A program made the translations under genes and the position numbers. This document shows positions 63,424-64,000 of a DNA stretch of 64,000 nucleotides, in pieces (within the stretch, counting starts at the first letter, position 1; each line of letters starts with the position of its first letter). The stretch spans positions 90,841 through 154,840 of the forward strand of contig NZ_JAAAMJ010000009.1 of the NCBI RefSeq assembly GCF_010500835.1, written 5' to 3'. Under the pieces are notes generated by a model. That model had not been told where the DNA came from. It did no database searches and was given only the letters and a program-made list of their open reading frames with translations. Source of the stretch: Aurantimonas aggregata. GTDB lineage: Bacteria; Pseudomonadota; Alphaproteobacteria; Rhizobiales; Rhizobiaceae.

Positions 63424-64000
63424 ATGGGAATTGTCGCGAAGGCGACTGAAATCGTGGGTGGCGCTGTCGCGCTCGTCAGGCGCTTTGGTTCTCCGTCGCA
63501 TCAAGCCGTCGGGCTGACACCCCGGATTCCGGCAGCGCGAAAACAGGGAATCATGACCCTGAAACTTCCCGCCGCAGAGGGCTGGAAGGAAGGGCGCCTG
63601 CCGACCTGCGCGCCGGGGCTTCAGGTCAATGCCTTTGCGTCGAACCTCGATCATCCCCGCTGGATCGAGGTCCTTCCGAACGGCGACGTCCTCGTGGCGG
63701 AGTCGAAGGAGCAGCCGGAGAGGCCGCGCACCCTCATGGACCACGCTCAGCAGGCCACGATGCGCCGCGTCAAGGCGATCGGCCCCAGCGCCAATCGTAT
63801 CACCCTCTGGCGTGACGCGGATGGGGACGGTGTCGCCGAGCGCCGCGAGGTTTTCGTGGAAAACCAGAACCAGCCCTTCGGCATGGCGCTGGTCGGCGAC
63901 CGGTTCTACCTCGGGAACACGGACGGCATTCGGTGTTTCGACTACCGGCCAGGCGATACGAGCCTCAGAGGCGGTGGTGAAAAGCTCGTCGACTTCAAGC
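63424..64000 (+). CDS. Sorbosone-dehydrogenase/PQQ-glucose-dehydrogenase-like protein, N-terminal part
   Basis: About 192 codons are present and the gene runs off the window. After a 45-residue leader come LPTCAPGLQVNAFASNLDHPRW, EVLPNGDVLVAESKEQ, NRITLWRDADGDGVAERREVFV, QNQPFGMALVGDRFYLGNTDG in part, the opening blades of the soluble glucose/sorbosone dehydrogenase beta-propeller (PF07995-like). Family members use PQQ and act in the periplasm. The leader (MGIVAKATEIVGGAVALVRR) is not a classic signal peptide, so a later start near 63553 is possible. It would make the lactone that the SMP-30 protein opens (inference). Confidence 0.74.
   Translation, partial: MGIVAKATEIVGGAVALVRRFGSPSHQAVGLTPRIPAARKQGIMTLKLPAAEGWKEGRLPTCAPGLQVNAFASNLDHPRWIEVLPNGDVLVAESKEQPERPRTLMDHAQQATMRRVKAIGPSANRITLWRDADGDGVAERREVFVENQNQPFGMALVGDRFYLGNTDGIRCFDYRPGDTSLRGGGEKLVDFK

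Overview
The window is G+C-rich DNA (by eye in the mid-60s percent) from an alphaproteobacterium, most likely of the Hyphomicrobiales/Rhizobiales or a Rhodobacter-like lineage. The reasons are the smoEFGKS sorbitol operon, the density of ABC and TRAP importers next to LysR, GntR and SorC regulators, and the overlapping-start operons. No rRNA, tRNA, CRISPR array or intact insertion sequence was recognised.

Layout. 1-2.2 kb: the N-terminal part of a TonB-dependent siderophore receptor and a Na+/Ca2+ antiporter. 2.3-11 kb: a polyol operon with a SorC regulator, the ABC importer smoEFGK, sorbitol dehydrogenase smoS, a galactitol-dehydrogenase-like SDR and an FGGY pentulose kinase. 11-20.5 kb: a DHDPS-family aldolase divergent from a hydantoin operon (amino-acid ABC importer, N-carbamoyl-D-amino acid hydrolase, D-hydantoinase, hydantoin racemase, LysR, flavin-reductase-like protein). 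20.7-26.2 kb: LysR, an N-methyl-amino-acid oxidase behind a duplicated leader hairpin, and a second polar amino-acid ABC importer. 26.3-35.8 kb: an ArgE-like deacylase and LysR, divergent from a dipeptide importer (dppABCDF-like) that ends in an AbgB-like amidohydrolase. 35.9-39.9 kb: a flavin monooxygenase, two gene remnants, a GntR regulator and an ATZ/TRZ-type amidohydrolase. These blocks together form a scavenging region for polyols, hydantoins, N-methyl and N-acyl amino acids and peptides.

40-54 kb is patchier: a membrane-anchored class III cyclase, a DUF2306 pseudogene, a quinone-reductase/LysR pair, TetR, GNAT, a histidine kinase, a DedA-like protein, a MOSC-ferredoxin reductase fusion, a decayed SRAP gene, an A+T-rich island with a gene broken by two in-frame stops, and three small proteins.

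54.4-64 kb is a second catabolic block. On the minus strand lie a LigI-like hydrolase, TRAP dctPQM and a 953-residue FAD/Fe-S 2-hydroxyacid dehydrogenase. On the plus strand, diverging from them, lie an exported SMP-30 lactonase and the start of a sorbosone-dehydrogenase-like gene. I infer a route in which an aldose-like substrate is oxidised to a lactone and opened outside the cytoplasm, then imported by TRAP and oxidised inside. The substrate is unknown, and this is the best candidate here for an undescribed pathway.
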